Notes: generated by a model not told the origin, from the letters alone. A DNA stretch of 64,000 nt from JACCZH01 sp963729445 (GCA_963729445.1 CAVSNU010000003.1:372001-436000); one strand, 5' to 3'; counted from the stretch's first letter, positions 35,380 through 44,531 are shown. Program-made: numbers and translations.

Positions 35380-35883
35380 TTAGTCGCGTCGGCGCAAGGC
35401 GCGCTGAATGTCGCGGTCAGCCTCTTTCGCGGCGAGGTCCTGCCGTTTGTCATAGAGCTGCTTACCGCGTGCCAGACCAATATCGATCTTTGCCCGGCCC
35501 TTGCGCAGTACTATTCGCACCGGTACAAGGGTATACCCCTTGGTATCAATCTGCCGGCTCAGATGGTTGATCTGTTCACGATGGAGAAGCAGTTTCCTGA
35601 TGCGCAGGGGATCGTGATTGAAGAATTCAGACGCCTGGCCGTACGGTGAGATGTGCATGCCAATAAGCCACACTTCGCCATTGTCGATGCGTGCATAGGC
35701 TTCACGAATGTTCACCTTGCCCTCACGGATCGACTTGATCTCGGTGCCGCTGAGTTGAATACCGGCTTCGATCTGCTCTTCGATGTGAAAATCGTGAAAC
35801 GCCTTGCGGTTCACCACGATCACTTTCTGGCCAGATCGCTTGCCGTCTGGTTCCGTTTTGGCTCTACTCTTCGTACTCATCAT
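35380..35883 (-). CDS. smpB: tmRNA-binding protein SmpB
   Basis: Binds the tRNA-like domain of tmRNA and mimics the anticodon arm. The OB-fold core shows KVIVVNRKAFHDFHIEE, GIQLSGTEIKSIREGKVNIREAYA and GRAKIDIGLARGKQLYDKR; the C-terminal tail RDIQRALRRRD is the segment that enters the mRNA channel. The start is one of two consecutive ATG codons (35883 or 35880). TATCAT ends six bases before 35883, so the mRNA may be leaderless. The stop is 38 bases upstream of the 5' end of ssrA on the same strand. Confidence 0.95.
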   Translation of the reverse strand: MMSTKSRAKTEPDGKRSGQKVIVVNRKAFHDFHIEEQIEAGIQLSGTEIKSIREGKVNIREAYARIDNGEVWLIGMHISPYGQASEFFNHDPLRIRKLLLHREQINHLSRQIDTKGYTLVPVRIVLRKGRAKIDIGLARGKQLYDKRQDLAAKEADRDIQRALRRRD

Positions 35884-35889
35884 CCTGTG

Positions 35890-35916
35890 ATGATACATCG
35901 TATTGGCGCGTACAAT
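35890..35916. promoter_or_regulatory. Back-to-back promoters for smpB and the methyltransferase gene
   Basis: On the minus strand TATCAT (35895-35890) lies six bases before the smpB ATG 35883. On the plus strand TACAAT (35911-35916) lies seven bases before the methyltransferase ATG 35924. Neither start has a clear Shine-Dalgarno. With a normal -10 to start distance both transcripts would begin at or next to the initiation codon. The -35 hexamers are poor and would overlap the opposing promoter. Confidence 0.55.
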
Positions 35917-35923
35917 GATGCCC

Positions 35924-36721
35924 ATGATAGAGATGAACGACGAAAACAGAGACACCTACGCGGTCCTATCCCGCTACTACGACCTTGAATTCGACGCCTT
36001 CGATGCTGATATTGACATGTACCGTCAGTTCGCTTCGACCACGAACGGTCCGGTGCTCGAGCTTGGTGTTGGGAGTGGCCGGGTTCTGGCCGAGCTGACG
36101 GATCTTGGCCTTCCCCTTACCGGTATCGACAGCTCAAGATCGATGCTTGACATCGCCCGTGCGCGTCTCCCCTCTGAGGTCGATCTGGTAGAGTGCGACA
36201 TGCGGCGGCTGGATCAACCAGGGACGCTGCCAAGCGGGCCATACGTGTTCGCTTTCTCGGCGATCAACACGTTTCTCCACCTGCCGGACGTCGAGAGTCA
36301 ATTGATGACGCTCAATGCGCTGCGCAACGTGGTCCTGACCGGTGGACTGCTGATGCTCGATCTCTTCGTGCCCCACCCGGAGTACCTGGTGACACTCGAT
36401 GGACGACTCGCTCACGAGTTCAAGACGCTCCTGCCGGACGGCACGCGGATTGACAAGTGGGCCGCTCGCACGCACGACCTTGCGAGCCAGACCATCGACA
36501 CAACGGTGTTCTTTGACGCTACCAGTGAGGCTGGGCAGGTCACCCGATTTGTTGACCGCTACTCGACCCGTTATATTCACCCCTTTGAGCTTGAGCATCT
36601 GTTTGCTAGAACGCACTGGGAGATCGTTTCGATCTATGGCGGGTATGACCTGGAATCGTTCGACTCCGAGTCCGAGAGAATTATCGTCCTGGCGACGACG
36701 AACGCCGGCGCTGCCGGTTAG
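35924..36721 (+). CDS. Class I SAM-dependent methyltransferase
   Basis: A 265-residue enzyme with the Rossmann methyltransferase core: motif I PVLELGVGSGRVLAEL, the acidic strand-2 end GIDSSRSMLDIAR, motif DLVECDMRRL, and the FAFSAINTFLHLP segment. The C-terminal half, rich in aromatic residues, resembles small-molecule methyltransferases of the methyltransf_25 group. The substrate cannot be told. ATG 35924 is possibly the first base of the transcript; ATG 35933 is an alternative. rmlC begins 13 bases downstream, so the pair may be cotranscribed. Confidence 0.88.
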   Translation: MIEMNDENRDTYAVLSRYYDLEFDAFDADIDMYRQFASTTNGPVLELGVGSGRVLAELTDLGLPLTGIDSSRSMLDIARARLPSEVDLVECDMRRLDQPGTLPSGPYVFAFSAINTFLHLPDVESQLMTLNALRNVVLTGGLLMLDLFVPHPEYLVTLDGRLAHEFKTLLPDGTRIDKWAARTHDLASQTIDTTVFFDATSEAGQVTRFVDRYSTRYIHPFELEHLFARTHWEIVSIYGGYDLESFDSESERIIVLATTNAGAAG

Positions 36722-36734
36722 AGAGGGAACTGCA

Positions 36735-37205
36735 TTGCCCCCCAAATCCCTGATCGACGGTGTCGAGATCAAGAAACTTACGACGTTCGCGGACGAGCGT
36801 GGCTCGCTGACCGAGATTCTGCGCCGGGACGACGAGATCTTTGAGGGTTTCGGCCAGTGCTACGTGTCGGTCTCCTACCCTGGTGTCATCCGCGGCTGGC
36901 ACTACCACAAGAAGCAGATCGACTATTTCACCTGCGTTACCGGCATGATCAAAGTGCCGCTCTACGACATGCGCGAAGACTCACCAACCTACGGTCACCT
37001 GAACGAGTTCTTCATCGGCGAAGACAACCGCATCGTCGTGAAGATTCCCATCGGGGTGCTGCACGGTTTCAAGAACGTCGGAGTCAAGCCATGTTACCTC
37101 TTGAACTTTCCGACAACACCGTACGACCCGAACGACCCCGACGAGTACCGCATACCGTTCGACTCGCCTGAGATCCCATACTCCTGGGACATTACGTTCA
37201 CCTAG
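36735..37205 (+). CDS. rmlC: dTDP-4-dehydrorhamnose 3,5-epimerase-like cupin
   Basis: A 156-residue cupin of the RmlC type, which epimerises the 4-keto sugar on the way to dTDP-L-rhamnose. Visible are LTTFADERGSLTEIL, the catalytic His in IRGWHYHKKQ, the YLLNFPTTPYDPNDPDE segment and an IPFDSPEIPYSWD end. It is a little shorter than Escherichia coli RmlC (185 residues). TTG 36735 lies seven bases after GAGAGGG; the frame upstream overlaps the methyltransferase gene and is not coding. rfbB is 8 kb away and rmlA/rmlD are absent from the window. Confidence 0.88.
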   Translation: MPPKSLIDGVEIKKLTTFADERGSLTEILRRDDEIFEGFGQCYVSVSYPGVIRGWHYHKKQIDYFTCVTGMIKVPLYDMREDSPTYGHLNEFFIGEDNRIVVKIPIGVLHGFKNVGVKPCYLLNFPTTPYDPNDPDEYRIPFDSPEIPYSWDITFT

Positions 37206-37223
37206 GCGAAGGGTAGTACCGCG

Positions 37224-38516
37224 ATGATCGTGTCCGCCCCGATGTCCGTGCCGGTTGCGTCGCGCCCGGTTCACGGGCGAGTCACCCTTCCGGGGTCGAA
37301 GAGCTTCACCAACCGGGCGCTGCCGATTGCCGCGCTCGCCGAGGGCGTGTCCACGATCCATGGCGCGCTCGACAGCGACGACACGCGCTACATGGTTCAG
37401 GCGCTCCAGACCCTCGGAGTCAGGGTCACAGCCGATTGGGACACCGGGACAATCGTCGTCACCGGCACCAACGGCATGATCCCTGCAACGAACGCCGACC
37501 TGTACCTCGGTAATTCGGGGACGTCAATGCGCTTTCTGGCGGCGCTGGTCGCGCTCGGCAACGGACGATACCGCCTCGATGGGAACGAAGCCATGCGCCA
37601 GCGTCCCATCGGCCCGCTGCTTGACGGACTACACTCGATGGGCGTTGACGTTCGGGAGCTCGGCGCGCCCGGTTTCCCACCGCTAGAGGTCGGTGCTGAA
37701 GGATTGCCAGGCGGGACCGTCGTTATGCCCGGCGATCTCTCGAGCCAGTATTTCAGCGCGCTCGCCATGGTGGCCCCGTACAGCCGGCGAGCGATGGAAA
37801 TCGTCGTACAGGGCGAGCTCGTCTCGAAGCCGTATATCGACCTCACCGCAAACGCGATGGCTGCCTTCGGCGTCACCCTGCGACACGACGATTATCAGCG
37901 GATCTGGGTCGAGCCAGGTGAGCGATATAGAGCCACCGATTATCAAGTGGAGCCGGATGCTTCAGCGGCGAGCTACTTCTTCGCTCTGGCGGCGGTTACG
38001 GGTGGATCGATTACTGTCGAGAGGTTGCCGCCGTCGTCAACCCAGGGGGACACGACATTCGTGGACGTGTTGGAGGCCATGGGCTGCGTCGTCGAGCGCG
38101 GAGCGCACGACATCACCGTGCACGGACCAGAACGTTTACAGGGCATCGACGTAGACATGAACGCGATCTCGGACACCGTGATGACGTTGGCGGCCATCGC
38201 CCCATTCGCGGATGGTCCAACGACAATTCGCAATATTGCCCATATCCGGCTGAAGGAGACGGATCGGCTCACTGCGATCGCCACGGAGCTCGGCAGAATG
38301 AGCATCGCAACAGACGAGACGGCGGATTCCATAACCATCTATCCTGGCCAACCCCAGCCGGCCACCGTCCACACGTACGACGATCACCGGATTGCCATGA
38401 GCTTCGCGATTACCGCAGTCCGGGCACCCGGCATTCTGATCGCTGATCCCGGCTGCGTCCGCAAGACTGTTCCCCGCTTCTGGGACATCCTGTTCGACCT
38501 CATCGGGGCAGACTGA
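37224..38516 (+). CDS. aroA: 3-Phosphoshikimate 1-carboxyvinyltransferase (EPSP synthase)
   Basis: Adds enolpyruvate from PEP to shikimate 3-phosphate; 430 residues. Motifs: LPGSKSFTNRALPIAALA (PEP/S3P-binding Lys-Ser), LGNSGTSMRFLAA, AMRQRPIGPLLDGL, SSQYFSALAM, IRLKETDRLTAIATEL and YDDHRIAMSFA. The Gly-96 region reads GNSGTSMRF: the family's NAGT is NSGT here, a change that in other EPSP synthases affects glyphosate affinity, though I cannot predict the effect. It follows rmlC by 18 bases. The start ATG is preceded by GAAGGG. Confidence 0.95.
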   Translation: MIVSAPMSVPVASRPVHGRVTLPGSKSFTNRALPIAALAEGVSTIHGALDSDDTRYMVQALQTLGVRVTADWDTGTIVVTGTNGMIPATNADLYLGNSGTSMRFLAALVALGNGRYRLDGNEAMRQRPIGPLLDGLHSMGVDVRELGAPGFPPLEVGAEGLPGGTVVMPGDLSSQYFSALAMVAPYSRRAMEIVVQGELVSKPYIDLTANAMAAFGVTLRHDDYQRIWVEPGERYRATDYQVEPDASAASYFFALAAVTGGSITVERLPPSSTQGDTTFVDVLEAMGCVVERGAHDITVHGPERLQGIDVDMNAISDTVMTLAAIAPFADGPTTIRNIAHIRLKETDRLTAIATELGRMSIATDETADSITIYPGQPQPATVHTYDDHRIAMSFAITAVRAPGILIADPGCVRKTVPRFWDILFDLIGAD

Positions 38517-38547
38517 GGCGTTCTGCTACGGAGATGAGGAGACGCGA

Positions 38548-39244
38548 GTGACTGTCCGGGCTATCTTGTGGGATGTCGGCGGTCCGCTGAACACGGAAGT
38601 GACACACGAGCGACTGATCGACTCGGATATCCAGTCCTGCGTTCAACGCGATCGGTCACGAGATAGACGACGCCTCGTACGCTGCCGCCAGCCGTTGGGC
38701 GGTCGACAGTTTTGCGCCCAATGCGTACCGCGCAATCATCTGGCGCCTCAGCGGCCAGGACGCCAGCCTCGCCGAGCACATCTACCTGGAGATCGCAGCT
38801 CGTTCCCATGCACGCGCTGTGTTCGAGCTGCGGGAAGGCATTCCCGAGCTCCTCAGGGAGCTACACGAGCGCGGGATAGCGCTTGGGCTGGCAGCCAACC
38901 AGCCCCTGGCCACGATCCCTACACTTGACGAGCTCGGAATTGGACAGTATTTCCAGCATCGCGGGGTATCAGGCACGCATGGGTTTCGAAAGCCCGACGT
39001 GCGGCTGTTTCTGGCGGCGTGCGCGGACCTGGATGTCGAGCCTTCCGAGTGCGTCATGGTTGGCGATCGCATCGATAATGATGTCGTACCAGCGAACGCG
39101 CTCGGAATGAGGAGCGTGCTGTTGCGCACTGGCCGTCACCGCGAGCAACAGGTGCGCTCCTGGGACGAAGTGCCATACGCCGAAGTGCATGACGTAGAGA
39201 GCCTGCGCCAGACCCTGTTGCACCTGCTCGATGGAAGTAGATAA
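38548..39244 (+). CDS. HAD-family hydrolase (one surplus base)
   Basis: Starts at GTG 38548, seven bases after GAGGAG. Motif I is WDVGGPL, the D-x-GG form in which the second Asp is Gly. One extra base near 38638 breaks the frame after IDSDIQS; deleting it gives SAFNAIGHEIDDASYAA and the cap domain, then motif II in LGLAANQP, the Lys in FRKPDVRLF, and the acidic motif in MVGDRIDNDV. The 697 bases are 3n+1. With a Gly in place of the general acid Asp it may not be a classical phosphatase. It converges with aroC, three bases apart. Confidence 0.82.
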
Positions 39245-39247
39245 ACC

Positions 39248-40336
39248 CTAGCTCTGTGGTGCTTCCCAGGCGACCCTGCTCATGCGGTTCAAGAGATACA
39301 GGTCGGCCAGCACCAGCAACAGCATAGCTTCCACCACCGGCACCGCGCGTGGGACAACGCATGGATCATGGCGGCCCTCCACCAGGATCTCCCGAGGGTT
39401 GCCGTAGATGTCGACCGTCTCTTGCGTGCGGCTTACCGAAGAGGTCGGCTTGATCGCGACACGGGCAATGACCGTCTCGCCGTTTGAGATACCACCGAGC
39501 ATGCCGCCGGCATGATTCGTGCGCGTTCGGACTCGACCCGCCTCGTCGACGTACAGATCGTCGTTGTGCTGCGAGCCACGCATGGGCACGGATTTGAAGC
39601 CTTCACCGATCTCCACGCCCTTGGTCGCAGGAATGCTCAGCATTGCCTGGCCAATCATGGCATCCAGTTTGTCGGCGATTGGCTCACCCAGACCTGGAGG
39701 CACGCCTTCTGCCCGCACCTCAACGATCCCGCCAAGGCTATCCTGTTCAAGCTTGATCTGGTCAATCGCCGCGATCATGCGTTCAGCGGCCTCAGGATCG
39801 CAGCAGCGCACAAGATTCTGCTCGATGGCGTCGCGATCGAAGGTCTCGGCGACAATCGTGCCGATCTGGGTGGTGAACGCGTAGACGTCGATGCCGGCCT
39901 GCTTTAGCAACGCTCGCGCGATGGCGCTTGCCGCGACCCGTCCCCAGGTCTCACGCGCGCTGGAACGGCCTCCGCCGCGGTGGTCGCGATGACCCCATTT
40001 GGCGGTGTAGGTGTAGTCAGCGTGGCCCGGACGGTAGAGGTCACGGATGGAGTCATATTTCGTGGAGTCGGCGTCGGCGTTATAGGTGATCAGCGAGATC
40101 GGAGCGCCGGTCGTTCGTCCTTCAAAAACGCCTGACAGGATCTGGACCCGGTCGCGCTCGTTGCGGGGCGAAGTAACCTTCGACTGACCTACGCGGCGTC
40201 GATCCAGATCATGCTGGATCAGCGCCTCGTCGACCTCGATGCCGGCCGGACAACCATCGAGCACAGCGCCTAAGGCTGGACCGTGTGACTCTCCCCAGGT
40301 GGTCACCCGGAAGAACTTTCCATACGTGCTTGCCAC
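39248..40336 (-). CDS. aroC: Chorismate synthase
   Basis: Last step of the shikimate pathway, eliminating phosphate from EPSP with reduced FMN as cofactor. About 362 residues. Signatures are TTWGESHGPALGAVLDGCP, YRPGHADYTYTAKWGHRDHRGGGRSSARET and RSS/GRHDPC with VPVVEAM. I chose GTG 40336, giving MASTYGKFFRVTTWG, about 11 bases after AAGGAG; 15 further open codons upstream overlap the GNAT gene and are not family-like. Confidence 0.95.
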   Translation of the reverse strand: MASTYGKFFRVTTWGESHGPALGAVLDGCPAGIEVDEALIQHDLDRRRVGQSKVTSPRNERDRVQILSGVFEGRTTGAPISLITYNADADSTKYDSIRDLYRPGHADYTYTAKWGHRDHRGGGRSSARETWGRVAASAIARALLKQAGIDVYAFTTQIGTIVAETFDRDAIEQNLVRCCDPEAAERMIAAIDQIKLEQDSLGGIVEVRAEGVPPGLGEPIADKLDAMIGQAMLSIPATKGVEIGEGFKSVPMRGSQHNDDLYVDEAGRVRTRTNHAGGMLGGISNGETVIARVAIKPTSSVSRTQETVDIYGNPREILVEGRHDPCVVPRAVPVVEAMLLLVLADLYLLNRMSRVAWEAPQS

Positions 40337-40353
40337 GGTAGAGACGTCTCCTT

Positions 40354-41235
40354 CTATTCTGGCTGTCGCCCTGCTGACCACCGGCCATACAGCCGGTAAT
40401 CATGCGACGCGTTGCGATGAAATCCAAATGACTGATACAGGGCCCGGCTAACATGGTTGTTTGCCTGCGTGCTCAAACCAACGCGTCGAGCGCCAGCAGC
40501 CACCATACGTGCGACAGCATACTCTAACGACGCTCTCCCAAGTCCTCGGCCTTGCGCTCCCGGCGACACCGCGATGCGATCGAGGTGTCCCCAGGTCCGG
40601 AGCTTCGTATATCCCACGTACGCGAGTGGCTCGCCCCGGCTGTCTCGCGCAATCTCAATCTCGACTCCCGGGGCGGCGGCGTAGTTCTCGAACTCAGCCT
40701 CGCTATTCCACCAGAGCCATGGGAAGGCCTGGTGGTCGAGCTCAATCAGCGCCCTCTTCAGATCCTGGTCCTCGATATCCACCTTCGAAAAGGATGGCGA
40801 CAGAGGCCGATGCATTGGCGGACGCAAATGGTGCAGCTCGTAGATGATGATCTCCTCAACGGGCGTGAACCCGACGGCTCCATAGAATTGCTCCTTGCGG
40901 CGCTCAGTACGCTCTGGAACAAGCACCAGGTCGATGCCCCGCCGCTCTGCCGTTTCTGCAAACGCTTGCACGAGCTCAACCGCCCCACCTACCGCGGCAA
41001 TGTCGACGATCTCCAGGATCTCGCTACGGTGACGCCACGGCCCGCCGACGACGTATTCGCCGGTGCGCGTGTTCCACAGTGCCAGGTTCGCGGGGTTACC
41101 CGCAATAGATCGCAGGTCTGCCATTGTGTGACGCGCGTCCCACGACATGCGCAGCCTGCCAACCTCTGTTGGCTCCAGAACCTTGATATCTCCACCGAGT
41201 TCCCGCTCGTGAATGTGATCGATCACCTCGGTCAA
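40354..41235 (-). CDS. Tandem-GNAT acetyltransferase
   Basis: A 293-residue protein with two GNAT folds. The C-terminal one (about 145-293) has the acetyl-CoA loop VSPGAQGRGLGRASLE and the VGLSTQANNHVSRALYQSFGF end motif; the N-terminal one has degenerated in that loop. The substrate is unknown; such duplicated GNATs include mycothiol synthase-like enzymes. It starts at TTG 41235 after AGAGGA, in the stop region of the binding-protein gene, and is followed 17 bases later by aroC. Confidence 0.85.
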   Translation of the reverse strand: MTEVIDHIHERELGGDIKVLEPTEVGRLRMSWDARHTMADLRSIAGNPANLALWNTRTGEYVVGGPWRHRSEILEIVDIAAVGGAVELVQAFAETAERRGIDLVLVPERTERRKEQFYGAVGFTPVEEIIIYELHHLRPPMHRPLSPSFSKVDIEDQDLKRALIELDHQAFPWLWWNSEAEFENYAAAPGVEIEIARDSRGEPLAYVGYTKLRTWGHLDRIAVSPGAQGRGLGRASLEYAVARMVAAGARRVGLSTQANNHVSRALYQSFGFHRNASHDYRLYGRWSAGRQPE

Positions 41236-41239
41236 AACT

Positions 41240-42859
41240 CTAATCCTCTACCCAGACGTCCTCGAGTGCCAGTACACCAATCTCTGTCACCTCCATGCCA
41301 CGCACCCATGGTTGGATAAGCGTGTACGACATCTCATGATACAAGGGAATGACGACTACATCGTCGATGGCCAGCTGTTGAGCTGCAAGATAGAGGTCTT
41401 GCCGGCGCTCGACGTCCATCTCGGAGTTCGCTTCGTCGACCAGACGGTCGAAGTCAGCATTCGAGTAGCCAAGGTAGTTATCCGGGCTTCCCGTTCGCAG
41501 CAGCGTTGCGAGAGCGTTTCCAGGATCCGGATAGTCAGCTATCCAGGTGAGAACAAACCCCGGTAGATCGCGCTGCGACAGGCGATCTGTGAACTCGGGC
41601 CAGAGTTGATCGACGACATCCAGTTCGATACCTACATCGCGTGCCAGAACGGTTTGTATCGTTGCACTCAGACCGCCACCCGGCTCGAACAGGGTGGCAG
41701 GCGGGTGTAGCTCTCCTGCCAGCTCGGCGAAATCCCGAGCACGCGATACGTCATGCGCTGGTATGTCTGCCGGCCACTGAGCGTCCCAGATACCGGGGGC
41801 GATCATCCCCTGCGCCAGTTGAACTCGGCCGTCGTGCATGACCTCGACTAGCTTCTCACGATCGATGCCGTAGAGCAGCGCGCGTCGCGCGTCTACATTC
41901 GTAAATGGTTCAACATTCGGGTTCAAGGCGATGAACGTCGTGGACAGCCGCGGCGCTTCGACGAGCTGCGAATGGAGTGGATCGGTGGGAGACAAGAGCC
42001 GGTCAACCGCCCATCCAGGTACGGGCGTCATCCCGATCCGGCCGGCTTCGTAGAGGTTGAGTGGCTGAAGAGCCGCGTCACCGAACAGCACGGTGATTTC
42101 ATCGAGCCTCGGCGAACCGCCGGAATAGTTCTCGAACGCGGTGAGTTCCAGGCGCTCCTCGGGGCGATACGAGTCAAGCACGAACGGTCCCGATCCATTC
42201 GCGCTCTGCCACCAGCTCGTTCCGGTTGCTGACCGGGCATCGACGATCGCTGCCGGCGATCCAGATAACTTGGACAGAAAATTGACGGCGGGACGGCCCA
42301 GCCTCATCTCGACTGTCCACCGATCCACTGCCACGATGCCCGAAATCGTGGGCGCCTGCCCGCTTAGCCGTTCCTGTATACCCTCGATATCTGCGAAATA
42401 CGTTGCCGCCGGTAGCAGGGAGCCGTCTCCGCCAGCCAGGGCAGGGTCGCTTGCACGGTTAAACGAGGCTAGAACCGCGTCCGCATCAATTGGGGAACCG
42501 TCGTGAAATGTCGCGGTCTCATGCAACAAGAATCGATACACCGTCCCGTCCTCGGATGTCTCAATCACCTTCGCGAGCTCTGGCTGTGGGTGCAACGACG
42601 AGTCCAGACTGACAAGTCCACGGAACACCTGCCTGGTCAGAAATGCTGACTCGACGTCGCGGACGAGCGCGGGGTCAAGCGTCCCCGGACCATAGGCTGA
42701 TCCGGCGAGCGTAAGGTGCTGGCTCCTTCGGGTGGCGTCCGAGACACGTTCGACAGCGGCGCATGACGCGGCGAGGCTGCCCAACAGCAGGATCAGCAGA
42801 ACTGCTAGGATCCGAATGGCGAGCGCCGATGCCGGATACTTCCGTCGAGAGTAGCCCAT
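41240..42859 (-). CDS. Peptide/nickel-type ABC transporter substrate-binding lipoprotein
   Basis: A family 5 extracellular solute-binding protein of about 539 residues. The signal peptide (IRILAVLLILLLG) ends in the lipobox LAASC, so it is anchored to the outer face of the membrane by a lipid-modified Cys. The mature part has the family signature near RFLLHETATFHDGSPIDADAV and YYPDPG-like ADYPDPGNAL. No permease or ATPase genes for this class are nearby, so the partner transporter must be elsewhere. ATG 42859 overlaps the ATG of the divergent gene in a CATG; a GTG at 42907 is the alternative. Confidence 0.9.
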   Translation of the reverse strand: MGYSRRKYPASALAIRILAVLLILLLGSLAASCAAVERVSDATRRSQHLTLAGSAYGPGTLDPALVRDVESAFLTRQVFRGLVSLDSSLHPQPELAKVIETSEDGTVYRFLLHETATFHDGSPIDADAVLASFNRASDPALAGGDGSLLPAATYFADIEGIQERLSGQAPTISGIVAVDRWTVEMRLGRPAVNFLSKLSGSPAAIVDARSATGTSWWQSANGSGPFVLDSYRPEERLELTAFENYSGGSPRLDEITVLFGDAALQPLNLYEAGRIGMTPVPGWAVDRLLSPTDPLHSQLVEAPRLSTTFIALNPNVEPFTNVDARRALLYGIDREKLVEVMHDGRVQLAQGMIAPGIWDAQWPADIPAHDVSRARDFAELAGELHPPATLFEPGGGLSATIQTVLARDVGIELDVVDQLWPEFTDRLSQRDLPGFVLTWIADYPDPGNALATLLRTGSPDNYLGYSNADFDRLVDEANSEMDVERRQDLYLAAQQLAIDDVVVIPLYHEMSYTLIQPWVRGMEVTEIGVLALEDVWVED

Positions 42860-43460
42860 GTTCGATCTACGCGATCTGTATGCACTGCCTATAGCATTTT
42901 CGCTCACGCTCTGGGACGCCGTCCCGATCTATCTTAGCGTGAGTTTAGCGCTGGCGATCCTGGTGCGAACGATCCTTCGAGGCCAAGCGTTGCACATGGC
43001 CTGGCAATTGCGCGAGATCATCGCGATCGAAGGACTTCTCTACCTTGCAATGTTTCGTCCATCGTTGGTGCCGGTCCTATTGATCTCGTCGGTCGTTGCC
43101 ACCATGCTTCATCTTCGGAGCGCCTGGCATGATGCGGTACCCATTACGCAGGGAGACGCGTTGAAAACACGTCTTGGCGAGCTCTTCCCCGCGCTTCTCA
43201 TTTCCTGTTTGGCTGCCGCCATCATGAAGGTGTTCGCGCCTGGCGTGCCAGATCACCTGGCTCTTCAAACACTCCTCGCAGCGTCAGGGTCGGTTCTCGT
43301 CGGAGGGCGCTCGGGAACGAGCGGGATTCCTGCGGTCGCAATCGCCGTTCACTTTGGGGGCGTCATCCCGGCGAGCGCATGGATCGTCGGCGCAACGACT
43401 CGTACTATAGTGAACCGCCGCCGGGATACGGTGTTACCGCAGGAAGTGAGGTCTGCCTAG
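42858..43460 (+). CDS. Hydrophobic membrane protein of unknown function
   Basis: A 200-residue protein with about five hydrophobic segments (roughly 15-36, 55-80, 108-125, 132-148 and 158-180) separated by short Arg-rich loops. I recognise no family. The glycine-rich stretch GSVLVGGRSGTSGIPAVAIAVHFGG lies in the last spans. The start ATG shares two bases with the start of the divergent lipoprotein gene, so the two would leave no untranslated space; GAGAG lies seven bases upstream. Its end overlaps the small P-loop gene on the other strand by four bases. Confidence 0.62.
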   Translation: MFDLRDLYALPIAFSLTLWDAVPIYLSVSLALAILVRTILRGQALHMAWQLREIIAIEGLLYLAMFRPSLVPVLLISSVVATMLHLRSAWHDAVPITQGDALKTRLGELFPALLISCLAAAIMKVFAPGVPDHLALQTLLAASGSVLVGGRSGTSGIPAVAIAVHFGGVIPASAWIVGATTRTIVNRRRDTVLPQEVRSA

Positions 43461-43813
43461 CGCGTTGAGTTACGCCGGATGCGCCGCAGAATGCACTCGA
43501 CCACCATCTCAACCGCTTCGAGATCCGTATCGATAACAATGTCGGCATGTTCGCGTGCATGCTGGAGTCGCTGGCTCTGTTCTTCGAAAATCCATTCAGG
43601 CCAATCGTGATTCCCCTTGCGTTCACGGATCGCGCCCAGACTTACATCGAGGAAGACAACAAGGTCCGGCTGCTGGTGCGCCCAGAGGTCATGAACGGCG
43701 GAATGCTCCTGGGCAACGGAGTACGCCTCGTAGCCCTGCTCCACGAGCAGGCGCACCACCGAAGATTTTCCTGCGGCACAATGCCCAACAACGGCGATAC
43801 GAGCAGTACTCAT
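43457..43813 (-). CDS. Small P-loop NTPase
   Basis: A 118-residue protein with a Walker A GHCAAGKSS at the N-terminus and an aspartate-ended strand PDLVVFLDVSL that could be Walker B. The arrangement and size resemble nucleotide kinases (shikimate kinase/dephospho-CoA kinase type) but the protein is shorter and I cannot name the substrate. RERKGNHDWPEWIFEEQSQ may form the lid. ATG 43813 is four bases after the stop of the SpoIIE-like gene and follows GGGATGA, so the two are coupled. Confidence 0.75.
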   Translation of the reverse strand: MSTARIAVVGHCAAGKSSVVRLLVEQGYEAYSVAQEHSAVHDLWAHQQPDLVVFLDVSLGAIRERKGNHDWPEWIFEEQSQRLQHAREHADIVIDTDLEAVEMVVECILRRIRRNSTR

Positions 43814-43817
43814 GCTC

Positions 43818-44531
43818 TCATCCCGGCAACGGCACGCTCACATAGGATCTGCGGATCGGCTGGCGAGTTTCACTATCAACGACTGAGAGGACGACGACGG
43901 TCATGTCGTCCGATGGTCGCCCCTGGTCAGCGTCGATAGCCGCTTGCAGCATACCGTCAGCCATTTCCTGAACGGAGCCCAGCGGAAACTGATGTTCGTT
44001 TGCGTACGCAATCGGGTTGAACGGCGCCCCCTTTCGCACGCCGGCGGTCGCGATTCCATCGCTGAACAGGATGACGTTCAGGCCACGTTGGACGGGAAAC
44101 TGGTCGACGGCTGGACGAGTGTGCCGGTAGAGTCCAATCGGTCCACTGACGCTCTCCGCTGCCCGGTAGCCGGTCTCATCTCCGAGGATGTAGTAGGGCA
44201 CCCCACTATTGCGCGTGACGACGACCGTTGAGCTCGCCAGGTCAACTGAGGCAATGTCGAGAGTTGCCGATACCTTCCCATGCCTGAACGCGTGCAGGAA
44301 ATCGTGTGTGCCGCGTGCGACGCCACCATCTCGCACACCCTCCTTGAGCAGGGTGACCGCTTTGCTCGAAACCATCATGCTCAGCGATTTCGCCGCGTGG
44401 CCCGAGCCCTGTCCGTCAACCATCACAACCGATAGACCACCGGTGGGCCGTTCGACGGTTTCGACGGTGTCGCCGCTATCCCGTGAGGCGTATTTGTGAG
44501 TTTTGGCGACGGCGATTTCTATCGACAGCAC
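43818..44531 (-). CDS. SpoIIE/RsbX-like protein phosphatase
   Basis: A stand-alone PPM-type serine phosphatase domain, 237 residues, without sensor or membrane segments. Metal-binding residues are in VVMVDGQGSGHAAK, NVILFSDGIATAG and RPSDDMTVVVLSV. Proteins of this size (RsbX, or switch-protein phosphatases) act on anti-anti-sigma factors, but no rsb or sigma gene is in the window. It begins at GTG 44531 right after the rfbB stop and is followed by the small P-loop gene. Confidence 0.83.
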   Translation of the reverse strand: MLSIEIAVAKTHKYASRDSGDTVETVERPTGGLSVVMVDGQGSGHAAKSLSMMVSSKAVTLLKEGVRDGGVARGTHDFLHAFRHGKVSATLDIASVDLASSTVVVTRNSGVPYYILGDETGYRAAESVSGPIGLYRHTRPAVDQFPVQRGLNVILFSDGIATAGVRKGAPFNPIAYANEHQFPLGSVQEMADGMLQAAIDADQGRPSDDMTVVVLSVVDSETRQPIRRSYVSVPLPG

